From an uncultured Planctomycetaceae bacterium (lineage in GTDB: Bacteria > Planctomycetota > Planctomycetia > Planctomycetales > Planctomycetaceae), in NCBI GenBank assembly GCA_903871805.1, contig CAIQIE010000394.1, positions 1 through 36,072 of the forward strand: a stretch of DNA of 36,072 bases, given 5' to 3'. Numbering within the stretch: the stretch's first letter is position 1; each line of letters begins with the position of its first letter. The notes beneath the pieces were generated by a model, which searched no databases, had not been told where the DNA came from, and worked only from the letters and a program-made list of their open reading frames with translations. A program made the position numbers and the translations under genes. Positions 14,164 through 23,257 of this stretch are shown in pieces.

Positions 14164-17154
14164 TTAGTTTGTTGGTGGACCGGGAAGGGCAGGGCGTTCG
14201 TTCATCCATCGCAGCATCAATTCCACGTTCGCCTGATAAACGGCATTCTCTGTATTCCTGCCGCCCTCAGCGTGTGGTTGCTCAACCTCCGTGCGATAGA
14301 TCGCCTCGGATTCCGGCGCGGAAGGATCACCGGTTGCCGCCTGCCATTCCCTGAGTGCCTTGCGCATTTGACCAAGCCGCATGAAGTATGCCGGATCAGC
14401 CGCCAGATTTCTGAATTCATTCGGATCAGACTCAGTATCGTACAACTCTTCGACAGGCCGCGTTTCAGCCATGATCAGCGCCTGCTCCGCTGAAAGACGG
14501 CCCGCTGCGGATAAACGGCGCATGGCCTGAAGAATCGGCTTGCTGTCCTTGTAGCGGTTTGGCTGCAGGTAAGGACGATTCGGAAAGCCGTTCCAGATAT
14601 ATTTCCAGCGGGTATCTCTGACGCTGCGTATCAGATCCACCGTCTCATCGGCTCGGTCTCTGGCAGCAAACACGTACTTTCGCGGCTGATAACCGTCAGA
14701 AAGAACGTCGCGTCCGAACATCCACTCGGGTACCTTCAAGCCAGCAAGTCCCAGCGAAGTTGCAGCAAGGTCGATGTGCTCCACAGGATCTTCACGCACC
14801 TTCCCAGGCGACACCCCAGGTCCCCGAATAATCAGCGGCACATGAGTTCCCCCGTCATACAGAAACTGCTTACATCGCACGTGACTGATCCCATGGTCGG
14901 TCATGAAAAAGAGCACCGTCCGATCCCATTCGCCGGCATCTTTCAGCCTCTGAACAATCTTCCCCGCTTCCATATCGGTGTATCGCACGGTGTCCAGATA
15001 CTGCGCCCAATCCTCCCGAATGACCGGATCTTCAGGAAGCCATGCCGGCAGATGAATTGACCCCACAGACGTGACACTGCCCATTTCCTTCAACGCTCTG
15101 GCAGGCCATTGGGGCATATTCCCCTGACCTCGAAGTTTTCCACCCGAAAGTTGAACCTGCACAAAGAACGGTTTGCCTGCCTCCCGGACCTGCCAATGCG
15201 TCCCGTCATAGGTCGCTGACTCATCCCATTCAAAGTTGTAGTCCGTCTTGGCAATACTGACACCAGGGTTCTTCGTTACCTGCTCTTCAGATCGAAGAAA
15301 CGCATCAATTGTCAGGTTGTTCGTATGATAGCCAGCCTGTCGCAGCATTGCCGGAACCAGCTGCACCTGTTCAGGCAACCGGATTTCATGTCCCGGCACG
15401 CTGGAGCGGTGATTCTGACACCCGATGCTGGTCTGATAGCGTCCTGTAATCAGCGCTGATCTGCAGATGCTGCAAATAGGAGCCGTCACAAAAGCCCGGG
15501 AAAATCGAGTCCCCTCAAGCGCCAGCTGGTCCACATGCGGCGTCCTGATATCAGCCTCTCCATAGCAGGAAAAATTCGCCGACATGTCTTCCACAATTAC
15601 CCACACAATGTTGGGGCGCTCTTTCACTTTGTTGTTTTGAACTGTCACCGGCAGCACCACCGGCAAAGCGGCCTCGGTCGGTCTCTCGGCAGGATTTAGT
15701 ACAGACACCGGTGACCCGGCTGGTGCTTCCTTTTTTTGCCCACCTCTTTTGCCCGCGGCTCCCGGCACTCGCTGTCGGGCCTGCTTCGGCTTTGCTGCGT
15801 CCAGATTGTTTTGTGGAAGATGTTTCGCCAACTGCTCACACTGTGATGAATACTCCGGCTTCCCAGCCAGATTCGTCCACTCGTATGGATCTGACTGATG
15901 GTCATATAGTTCCTGACTGCCATCGGCATAGCGAATGAATCTCCACCGATCACTTCGAACGGCGTGATTGTTCTGACCAAACGTCGTGACTGCGACATGC
16001 TTCCATTCAGCCGCCGGATCATGCAGCAGATCCACCATACTGGCCCCTTCCACATGGGCCGGTACAGGTATCTGAGCAAGCTCACACAGTGTTGGGTAGA
16101 TTGCCATAAAGTCCACTGGCCGCGAACAAATTCCCCCCACCTTCGTGACTCCGGGAGCCACCCAGATCAACGGCGCACGCGTCGCCTCTTCCCAGAGAGC
16201 AAACTTGCGCCAGTGCTGCTTTTCTCCCAAATGCCAGCCATGGTCGCCCCAGAGACAAATTACGGTCTTATCCCGATTCGGCGACGATTCCAGTGCATCC
16301 AGAACGCGCCCCAGCTGGCCATCCAGATAACTGATCGCAGCCAGATAAGCCTGAATCGCTTCCTTCCAACGCCCCGAAGCCAGAACGTCCGCATGATCGC
16401 CCTCGGGCTTTGCCATTCGGCGACCGGCCTGAGGCACATCATCCAGATCGTTTTCTCGGACAGGAGGCAGTTCGATTTCATCCAGCGGATACAGGTCGTA
16501 ATACTTCTGCGGAACATTCCATGGCATGTGGGGTTTGTGAAAACCCAGCGCCAGGAAAAATGGTTCCTGATGCGTCTTCTGCAGTTCGGAAATCCCGTAA
16601 TCCGCAATCGCCGTATCCGGGACGAGCTCGTCCCCGCCTTTCAGAATTCCAAACTGGATGCCCTTGATACTGCGATTCTCCAGCAATTCTGCCGGAGTCT
16701 TTTTTTCTGGCTCTTTGCCCCCCGTGGATGTCCACTGAGCAGGAAAGCCCAGCCCCCCATGCCAAACCTTCCCCATCCCCAGCGTTTGATAACCCGCCTG
16801 CCGAAACTGGGTCACCAGCGACTGACTCACATTCACACCGTTGGCAAACGGAATTGTGTTGTCGTAGACGCCCGATGATCCGGGACGCACCCCCGAAAGC
16901 AACGCAGCCCTTGACGGATTACAGACAGGCGCTGCACAGTGGGCGTTCGTAAAAGTCACACCCATTTTCGCCAGACGATCCAGATTCGGCGTCTTCGCCT
17001 GAGGATTTCTGCCGAGATGCCCCACCCAGTGATTCAGATCATCCACGGCAATGAATAAGACATTGGGACGCGTCGCTCCTGCAGACTGACCATAAACCAA
17101 ACTCGATGCAAAACAGCAGTGCACCAGACAAAGCAGCAGGATTCGAACGCTCAT
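14164..17154 (-). CDS. Double sulfatase: iduronate-2-sulfatase-like domain fused to heparan-N-sulfatase-like domain
   Basis: A 996-residue exported protein. The start at 17154 has GGAGG (17160-17164) 5 nt upstream and a signal peptide ending near VYG-QSAG; an in-frame upstream ATG at 17220 is less likely. Domain 1 (about 28-440) opens RPNVLFIAVDDLN and has sulfatase motif CNPSR with the formylglycine-precursor Cys at 78. It resembles iduronate-2-sulfatase. A basic, Pro-rich linker of about 60 residues follows. Domain 2 (about 508-960) opens RPNIVWVIVEDMS and resembles heparan N-sulfatase (SGSH). Its motif reads C561-S-I-C-R565, with Ile where Pro or Ala is expected. The frame is uninterrupted, so this is a genuine fusion. 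It is last in a PSD1, DUF1501, sulfatase series, which suggests degradation of sulfated glycans. Confidence 0.9.
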   Translation of the reverse strand: MSVRILLLCLVHCCFASSLVYGQSAGATRPNVLFIAVDDLNHWVGHLGRNPQAKTPNLDRLAKMGVTFTNAHCAAPVCNPSRAALLSGVRPGSSGVYDNTIPFANGVNVSQSLVTQFRQAGYQTLGMGKVWHGGLGFPAQWTSTGGKEPEKKTPAELLENRSIKGIQFGILKGGDELVPDTAIADYGISELQKTHQEPFFLALGFHKPHMPWNVPQKYYDLYPLDEIELPPVRENDLDDVPQAGRRMAKPEGDHADVLASGRWKEAIQAYLAAISYLDGQLGRVLDALESSPNRDKTVICLWGDHGWHLGEKQHWRKFALWEEATRAPLIWVAPGVTKVGGICSRPVDFMAIYPTLCELAQIPVPAHVEGASMVDLLHDPAAEWKHVAVTTFGQNNHAVRSDRWRFIRYADGSQELYDHQSDPYEWTNLAGKPEYSSQCEQLAKHLPQNNLDAAKPKQARQRVPGAAGKRGGQKKEAPAGSPVSVLNPAERPTEAALPVVLPVTVQNNKVKERPNIVWVIVEDMSANFSCYGEADIRTPHVDQLALEGTRFSRAFVTAPICSICRSALITGRYQTSIGCQNHRSSVPGHEIRLPEQVQLVPAMLRQAGYHTNNLTIDAFLRSEEQVTKNPGVSIAKTDYNFEWDESATYDGTHWQVREAGKPFFVQVQLSGGKLRGQGNMPQWPARALKEMGSVTSVGSIHLPAWLPEDPVIREDWAQYLDTVRYTDMEAGKIVQRLKDAGEWDRTVLFFMTDHGISHVRCKQFLYDGGTHVPLIIRGPGVSPGKVREDPVEHIDLAATSLGLAGLKVPEWMFGRDVLSDGYQPRKYVFAARDRADETVDLIRSVRDTRWKYIWNGFPNRPYLQPNRYKDSKPILQAMRRLSAAGRLSAEQALIMAETRPVEELYDTESDPNEFRNLAADPAYFMRLGQMRKALREWQAATGDPSAPESEAIYRTEVEQPHAEGGRNTENAVYQANVELMLRWMNERPALPGPPTN

Positions 17155-17314
17155 ACCATCCTCCACGACGAACCATCGCATGCCACATGCTCCAACTTCA
17201 GACTGCACAAAATTCCCCACAGAGTGATCACCACGGAAATCCCCGAATCCCCAATTCGTGGCCTCCTCCGGGAAAACGATTGCTTATTCCTCGACACCCG
17301 CGTACCGCAGCATT

Positions 17315-18748
17315 TCAGGAAAACAGCTCCTCAGCAACAACGCCATGCACGTCCGTCAACCGAAAATCCCGTCCCGCGTAACGATAAGTCAGTCGTCTGT
17401 GATCCAGTCCCAGCGCATAAAGCAGCGTCGCATGCAGGTCATGCATGTGCATCCCATTCTCCACGGGATGAAATCCAAAATCATCCGTGGCTCCGTATGT
17501 CAGCCCACCTTTCACACCGCCGCCCGCCATCCAGACACTGAAGGCTGCCGGGTGATGGTTGCGGCCATCGCCATTCTCTACCGTGGGAGTCCTGCCAAAC
17601 TCTGATCCCCAAATCACCAGCGTCTCGTCCAGCAATCCACGTCGATCAAGGTCCGTCAGTAGCCCGGCAATAGGGCGATCCACCTGTGAACACTCTTTCA
17701 CAAGTCCTGTATTGTTCCCGGTATGATGATCCCAGGTGTAATCAGTCGATACCTGAATATATCGCACACCACTTTCAGCAAACTTTCTTGCCAGAAGACA
17801 CTGACGTGCAAAGTTGTTCACCGGCTCTTCATCAACACCGTACAATTTCAGCGTCTCTGCCGTCTCATCCTCCAGGCCCATAATCTGCGGAATAGACGAC
17901 TGCATCCGAAATGCCAGTTCGTAACTGGAAATCAAGCCATCAATTCCCTGATCAGAAACCGCCTGCTTCAGATGCTCCCGATTCAGCGCCTGAATCAACC
18001 CCAGCTGCTCACGCTGCGGATCGCGCGCCAGTACAGAATTGCTGAGATTAGAAACACGAGCCTTCTGAATGGGAATCTCAGCCGCACCAATGGCCATCGC
18101 CTGATGCATGGCAGGCAGAAATGCCGCACCATAATTCTGCACGCCGCCATGCCCCCGCGGAGGCGAGATCGAAATGAATGCCGGCAGATTTTCACTTTCC
18201 CCGCCCAGCCCGTAACTCACCCAGGCCCCCACGCTCGGACGCACCAGACTGGAACTTCCAGTGTGCAGATTCAGCAACGCTTCCCCATGCGCAGACCCAT
18301 CCGTATGCATCGAACGAATCACACAAAGCCGATCGGCATGCTGCGCAAGATGCGGAAACAACTCACTGATCTCAGTCCCGCTGTCACCGTGCTTTCTGAA
18401 TCGAAACGGCGAACCCAGCAGCACACCACCAGGAGCTGCCCCATGTTTCCAGATTTCAGAGGGAACCGTCTGACCGCCGTATCTCTTCAACAGCGGCTTG
18501 GGGTCAAAAAGATCCACATGACTTGGGCCACCCCACATAAACAGAAAAATCACACGCTTCGCACGCTGCCTCAGATGCGGCAGTATTCCACCATGACCAG
18601 ATCCCCCAGCTTCCGCCAAAGCGATGCTCTGTCCCCTCGACGGACCGCCAGACATGGCAGCAAGCCCCAGACTGGCAAAACCACAGGCACTCTGACGCAA
18701 AAGCGCACGTCTGGTCAGAGAACTCATAAAGCGATTACAGGGTGTCAT
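17315..18748 (-). CDS. DUF1501 family protein (Tat-exported)
   Basis: A 477-residue protein. ATG 18748, with GGAGAAGAG upstream, is preferred over a GTG at 18763. The N-terminus has a twin-arginine signal (SLTRRALLRQSACGF plus a hydrophobic stretch). Core motifs are VIFLFMWGGPSHVDLFDPKP, SYELAFRMQSSIPQIMGL, IWGSEFGRTPT and a C-terminal MHDLHATLLYALGLDH with RLTDVHG. It is a paralogue of the plus-strand protein at 4349-5761 with the same layout. It lies 148 bp after the PSD1 gene and 160 bp before the double sulfatase, so all three probably form one transcript. The family has no established activity. Confidence 0.92.
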   Translation of the reverse strand: MTPCNRFMSSLTRRALLRQSACGFASLGLAAMSGGPSRGQSIALAEAGGSGHGGILPHLRQRAKRVIFLFMWGGPSHVDLFDPKPLLKRYGGQTVPSEIWKHGAAPGGVLLGSPFRFRKHGDSGTEISELFPHLAQHADRLCVIRSMHTDGSAHGEALLNLHTGSSSLVRPSVGAWVSYGLGGESENLPAFISISPPRGHGGVQNYGAAFLPAMHQAMAIGAAEIPIQKARVSNLSNSVLARDPQREQLGLIQALNREHLKQAVSDQGIDGLISSYELAFRMQSSIPQIMGLEDETAETLKLYGVDEEPVNNFARQCLLARKFAESGVRYIQVSTDYTWDHHTGNNTGLVKECSQVDRPIAGLLTDLDRRGLLDETLVIWGSEFGRTPTVENGDGRNHHPAAFSVWMAGGGVKGGLTYGATDDFGFHPVENGMHMHDLHATLLYALGLDHRRLTYRYAGRDFRLTDVHGVVAEELFS

Positions 18749-18896
18749 CGTCTCTTCTCCCACACCGGACCTTTTCCGGCACTTCTTTGCAGTATCCCCC
18801 GATAACCAACGTCACTCATCTGACTGTCATCGGCGAAATTCCCGGAGCCGGAACCATAACGGCAAGGGGTCTGTACCCCAATGGCCAGCGGCCCGA

Positions 18897-21407
18897 CTAA
18901 TCCAGATACTGAAACCGACTTGATGCAAACACCGCGTGACAGGTCCGTGTCCATGCATTCAACGTTATCTCTGATGTTCCAGCAGAGTTTTCCAGTCGGG
19001 AAACTTCCGCCAGATATTCCAATACCAGCCGTCGCTCATTCTCCCCTGGGGCACCACCGGTAATCAACCGAAAAAGATACTCTACCCGCGCTTCATTCGA
19101 GCATTCCCCGGTTTCTGCGAGAATCCTTTTCGCGGTGAATTCCGCGGTGGACATCACCATGGGATCGTTCAGCAGGTACAACCCCTGAGTTGGCACATTC
19201 GTTCGCGGCCTCGCCCCCGTCGCCATGTGCGGATTGGCAAAATCAAAAACGTCAAATAGTTCAGGAAGATCATTTCTGATGACTGGCAGGTAGACACTGC
19301 GACACTGGTAATCTGTCCTGCGACGAACCGGATTACTCCCGACAGCTGTCGCCTGATCCCCCAGATATGACACCGTAGATTCCATCTGCTGCAACTCAAG
19401 AATTCCCGCCGCAGATAACATCGCATCCCTGAGTGATTCCGGATCAAGCCTCCTACGGTTCGCCCGCCAGAAAAGGCGATTGTCGGGATCCACCGCATGC
19501 GAAGCCTCCGCAAACTGACTGCTCATGCCGAATGCCCGACTTAGAATAATCTCCCGAATCAGCGCCTTCATTGACCAGCGACTGTCAATCAGTCGTCCGG
19601 CAAGATAATCCAGCAACTCAGGATGCGACGGTACTTCCCCCGTTCTTCCGAAATTGTCGACCGTTCTGACAATCCCGTTGCCCATCAGATGATGCCAAAT
19701 GCGGTTAGCCTGAACCCTCGCGGTCAACATCCCTGCACGGCCCTGCGGATTTGTCAGCCATGCTGCCAGCTCCCGACGACCACTCTGCGTTGCCGTGATT
19801 CCGGAAACTTCTCCGTCCATCAGCACCCTCAGAAAGCCCCTCGGTATGACTTCAGCCTGATCATCAAATTTCCCCGCTCGCCGGATTGCCTCATCACGCA
19901 TGGTCTCACCGTCCGCTGGAACCATCGCTCGCGGCGGTATCCCAGGCGGCTTGTCATATCGGTCCTGCATTTCCTTTAGAAACGTCTCCTGAGCAGCAAT
20001 GCGTTCCGAAATCGGCTGCACCTCATCCAGCGCTCCCGCCGCAAACGACTCCGCATCATCCCGGATCTTCTGCGCAAGGCCGGCAGAATCACTCCCCTTC
20101 AGCAGGTCCAGTGCCGCCTTCACACTGTCCACTTCCTGCTTCAATCCCGGTCGCTCCCGCCAGTACTTTTCATAAGCCGAATTCGCTTCCTCCCCGTGGT
20201 CTCCAAGTCCCGCCAGCCGTTCCATGACCCGCTGCTCGCCCAGCATGTATCGCTGCTGCATCACAGTCGTTGATGTCAGGATTCCAACCATGGCGTAATA
20301 GTCGGCAGTGGGAATCGGATCAAACTTGTGATCATGACAGCGCGCACATCCCGGAGTCTGCCCGAGCACGACACGACCGATTGTTTCCAGTTGTTCATCA
20401 GCCACATCCATCCGCTGCCTGTCAGGATTGACTCCCAGCAGAACTTTGGGACCCACGACCAGAAAGCCCGCTGCTACCCGCTGCCGATCCCGCTGCTCCA
20501 TAGTCTCAAACGGCAACAAATCTCCCGCCAACTGCTCCAGCAGAAATCGGTCAAACGGCATGTCTGCATTCACCGCGTCAATCACCCAGTTACGATACCG
20601 CCACGCCTCCCGAAACAAAAAGTTTTCGTCCAGCCCATTCGAATCGGAATACCGCGCCAAATCCAGCCAGTGACGCCCCCAACGCTGGCCAAACTGAGGC
20701 GTACTCAGCAGCTCATCCACCAGTCGCTCCAGCGCCGGCAAACCTGGATCTGCCAGAAATCGCTGCCGCTGCTCGAAGGTCGCAGGCAAACCCGTCAACT
20801 GAAAACAAACGCGTCTCAGCAACTGCTCAGGTGCCGCATCGCCCGCTGGACTCAACCCCCGGGATTCCAGTTTCTTCAGCAGAAATCGATCAATCGCCCC
20901 GCGTGACCACCGGTCGTCCACAACCTCAGGCACACCCATGATCACCAGCGGATGCATTGCCCAGTGCGTCTTTCCCGCGATGGGATCCGAAGGAGCGGCA
21001 ATCTCTGACTCATAACGCCCCTCCGGTGCAGCAGCCCCCATCCGAACCCACGACTCCAGATGCGCGATGTCCTCGTCGCTCAGCTTCTCGGTCGGCGGCA
21101 TGCTGAAGTCCGAATCCGCATATCGTACCGCCTGTATCAGCAAACTCCTGTCCGGATCCCCCGGAACCACCGCCGGGCCTCGCTCTCCTCCACGACGCCA
21201 TTCCGCAGCCTGGTCCAGCAGCAGGCCCCCCTCCCGCTTTCCCGCTTTTTCTGAATGACATGCATAACAACGCTGCGCAAGCACCGGCCGGACATGCGTC
21301 TCGTAAAAACGCTGCCCCACAGCATCCACCGCCTCATCCGCGCGTACAACCACCGAAAAAATGACCAGCCCCAATACCCAGGACATTGCCAGTCGATATG
21401 AAGTCAT
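18897..21407 (-). CDS. PSD1-type cytochrome c / DUF1549-DUF1553 protein
   Basis: An exported protein of 836 residues, the usual length for the family. The start at 21407 has GGGAG 7 nt upstream and gives a signal peptide ending near VVRA-DE; the frame is open for 43 codons upstream without a ribosome site. Heme motif CYACH is at 47-51. DUF1549 follows, with a second motif CARCHDHKFDP. A short coiled-coil-like linker comes next, then DUF1553 (RVQANRIWHHLMGNG). It lacks the two LamG-like blocks of the plus-strand homologue. It heads a unit with the DUF1501 and double sulfatase genes. The likely role is a periplasmic heme protein tied to polymer degradation; this is unproven. Confidence 0.92.
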   Translation of the reverse strand: MTSYRLAMSWVLGLVIFSVVVRADEAVDAVGQRFYETHVRPVLAQRCYACHSEKAGKREGGLLLDQAAEWRRGGERGPAVVPGDPDRSLLIQAVRYADSDFSMPPTEKLSDEDIAHLESWVRMGAAAPEGRYESEIAAPSDPIAGKTHWAMHPLVIMGVPEVVDDRWSRGAIDRFLLKKLESRGLSPAGDAAPEQLLRRVCFQLTGLPATFEQRQRFLADPGLPALERLVDELLSTPQFGQRWGRHWLDLARYSDSNGLDENFLFREAWRYRNWVIDAVNADMPFDRFLLEQLAGDLLPFETMEQRDRQRVAAGFLVVGPKVLLGVNPDRQRMDVADEQLETIGRVVLGQTPGCARCHDHKFDPIPTADYYAMVGILTSTTVMQQRYMLGEQRVMERLAGLGDHGEEANSAYEKYWRERPGLKQEVDSVKAALDLLKGSDSAGLAQKIRDDAESFAAGALDEVQPISERIAAQETFLKEMQDRYDKPPGIPPRAMVPADGETMRDEAIRRAGKFDDQAEVIPRGFLRVLMDGEVSGITATQSGRRELAAWLTNPQGRAGMLTARVQANRIWHHLMGNGIVRTVDNFGRTGEVPSHPELLDYLAGRLIDSRWSMKALIREIILSRAFGMSSQFAEASHAVDPDNRLFWRANRRRLDPESLRDAMLSAAGILELQQMESTVSYLGDQATAVGSNPVRRRTDYQCRSVYLPVIRNDLPELFDVFDFANPHMATGARPRTNVPTQGLYLLNDPMVMSTAEFTAKRILAETGECSNEARVEYLFRLITGGAPGENERRLVLEYLAEVSRLENSAGTSEITLNAWTRTCHAVFASSRFQYLD

Positions 21408-21739
21408 CTGACGGCTCCCAATCTGTTTGCTCTCAATCAGTACCTCGCCCCTCAAACCTCCCTGGTCCGATACAGTGTCATCCCCAATACCCTTCGCGAC
21501 CAGCAGAAAACAACCCTGAATCATCCAGCAACGCAATCATTTCAGGGGATTCTATTCAATGGACCACGCAGTTCCGAACCATCCCTACTCTCATCACCCA
21601 GGCAGCCTGGTCCTTCGGCCCAACCTGGGTCTCTGCCTCCCACAATTCCCCGACAGCTCACACAACGCAAAACGACCAGGCACAAGCCTGGTCGTTTCGA
21701 GCAATTCATTGATAACTCTCGGAAATCGTCCTCAGGAAA
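21408..21739. other. Intergenic region with terminator and short palindrome
   Basis: This 332-bp stretch lies between the PQQ-like gene and the PSD1 start, both on the minus strand. It contains the terminator at 21670-21697 and a CCAGGC-A-GCCTGG palindrome at 21598-21610 with the same arm core. The promoter of the PSD1 unit should be here, but I could not identify one. Confidence 0.5.
21670..21697 (-). terminator. Rho-independent terminator of the PQQ-like gene
   Basis: A perfect 12-bp stem (AAACGACCAGGC with GCCTGGTCGTTT) around a 4-nt loop starts 42 bp past the minus-strand stop codon. On the minus strand the stem runs into TTTT. It isolates the upstream gene from the PSD1 unit. Confidence 0.8.
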
Positions 21740-23014
21740 TCACTGTCGAATCTCGTAACAGCAGATGATCTCCTGGTCTCGCAGATACAACTTACCATTA
21801 CAGATGACGGGGTGCGTCCAGACCCGTCCCTGAGGATTTCGCTGCTGTGTCTGCGGCGACATCGTGAAACGACTGACCTCCTTGTATCCCTCAGGAGTCG
21901 CCTCAACCAGGAAACACTCGCCTTTGTCTTCAGAGAGGCAGTAGAGCATGCCATCCGCAAAAGCCACCGCTCCCTTGCTCTGATCTCGTTTTTCATCCGA
22001 CCAGACTTTTTCGCCCGTCATGAAGTTCTGACAGATGATCCCGGTAGAATCACTGTGCCCATACAGGTGGTCGCCAAACAACAGCACACCACCATGATGA
22101 TTTTTCATCACTTTGTTGTCATAGATTTTCTCGACACGATTATCTGCCGTGACGTTCACCAGCAGGCAACCTGCACCGTAACCAGCGGTGACGTAGACAA
22201 ATCCATCCCGGTAAACAGGAGTCGGAATCACGGCAACACGACCACCAAAATCCGTCTGCCAGAGCAGCTTTCCGGCTTCATCCAGACCAAACAGCTTTGA
22301 CGCTGTCAACTGGATGTACTGACGCTTGCCGTGATGATCCACCGCGAGAATCGAAGAATAGTGCGCCAGCTCAGTGATCTCTCCGGACTGCCATAACTTT
22401 TCGCCCGTCTGAAGATTAAAGCACACCACAGTGCCGAGTGCACCGCCCGGAGTCATCAGAACTTTGTCCCCGTCAATCAGCGGGGATTCGCAGTACCCCC
22501 AACTAGGCAACTGGCCGCCCAGATTTTTTGGGTCGTCCTGATTTGTCTGCAGAAGCGCTGTTCGCCAGATCTCCCGACCATCCGCGGTGGATGCACAAAC
22601 GACATCTCCACGTGAACTCATTCCTATAACAAGGTCACCGGCGGCTGACACCGTCGGCGTCCCCCGTGGACCGCCACCCCAGCCGTTCTCAAGATACTGG
22701 CCAAGCCTGGTCTGCCAGCGTTTTGCACCGGTCTCGACATCAATTGCAATCAGAAAATCACTCGATTGCTCTGTCGTTCCATCCGACCCCATCGTGTACA
22801 GCGTGTTGCCGACTATCGCAAAGCCGGAATACCCAAGTCCCGCCTCTTTGCTATCCCAAAGCTTCTTCGGGCCTTCTGCCGGCCACTTCTTCAGCAGCCC
22901 GGTTTCCGTAGAAATATCATCTCTGCCCGAGCCCCGCCACGATGGCCAGTCTCCCGCTTCCAGTATCGAAATCATCCCGCACAAACAAATCGCACTGATA
23001 ACTCGGACTATCAT
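21740..23014 (-). CDS. Secreted PQQ-like beta-propeller protein
   Basis: A 424-residue protein. The start at 23014 is chosen because it places a signal peptide (MIVRVISAICLCG) at the N-terminus, with AGGGTG a few bases upstream; the frame is open a further 59 codons without signal features. The mature protein opens DWPSWRGSGRDDIS, the family's typical W-P-x-W-R-G start. It then has repeated propeller blades (FLIAIDVETGAKRWQTRLG, VCFNLQTGEKLWQSGE, ICQNFMTGEKVW). These proteins are common in planctomycetes; they resemble quinoprotein dehydrogenases and BamB but usually lack clear cofactor residues. Function unknown. A strong terminator follows, and 243 bp separate it from the ParE gene. Confidence 0.88.
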   Translation of the reverse strand: MIVRVISAICLCGMISILEAGDWPSWRGSGRDDISTETGLLKKWPAEGPKKLWDSKEAGLGYSGFAIVGNTLYTMGSDGTTEQSSDFLIAIDVETGAKRWQTRLGQYLENGWGGGPRGTPTVSAAGDLVIGMSSRGDVVCASTADGREIWRTALLQTNQDDPKNLGGQLPSWGYCESPLIDGDKVLMTPGGALGTVVCFNLQTGEKLWQSGEITELAHYSSILAVDHHGKRQYIQLTASKLFGLDEAGKLLWQTDFGGRVAVIPTPVYRDGFVYVTAGYGAGCLLVNVTADNRVEKIYDNKVMKNHHGGVLLFGDHLYGHSDSTGIICQNFMTGEKVWSDEKRDQSKGAVAFADGMLYCLSEDKGECFLVEATPEGYKEVSRFTMSPQTQQRNPQGRVWTHPVICNGKLYLRDQEIICCYEIRQ

Positions 23015-23257
23015 GGCACACCCTGAGCAAACCGTCCGTAATCTGATGTTCCTGAAGCAACTGCACTTCGGCTGCGCTTCCCACTGACGAAGGCTATCAG
23101 ATCTGGCCTGTTTTGTCCCGCTATCGACCACTGCTGAAAACCCGTGTGCCAGGTTCCGGAATCTCACAGCACTTGCAATCGCCCCCGACAAATGAATTCC
23201 CCTCTCCAGTCTTCAGTAACCTGCCACACCGAAACGCGTCTCCCGCGTCTGCGAGCT

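Noticed and set aside
17723..18805. Plus-strand open frame of 360 codons
   Set aside because: Antisense to the DUF1501 gene; composition is Gln/Arg/His-rich as expected for a complement of that gene, with no domain or ribosome site.
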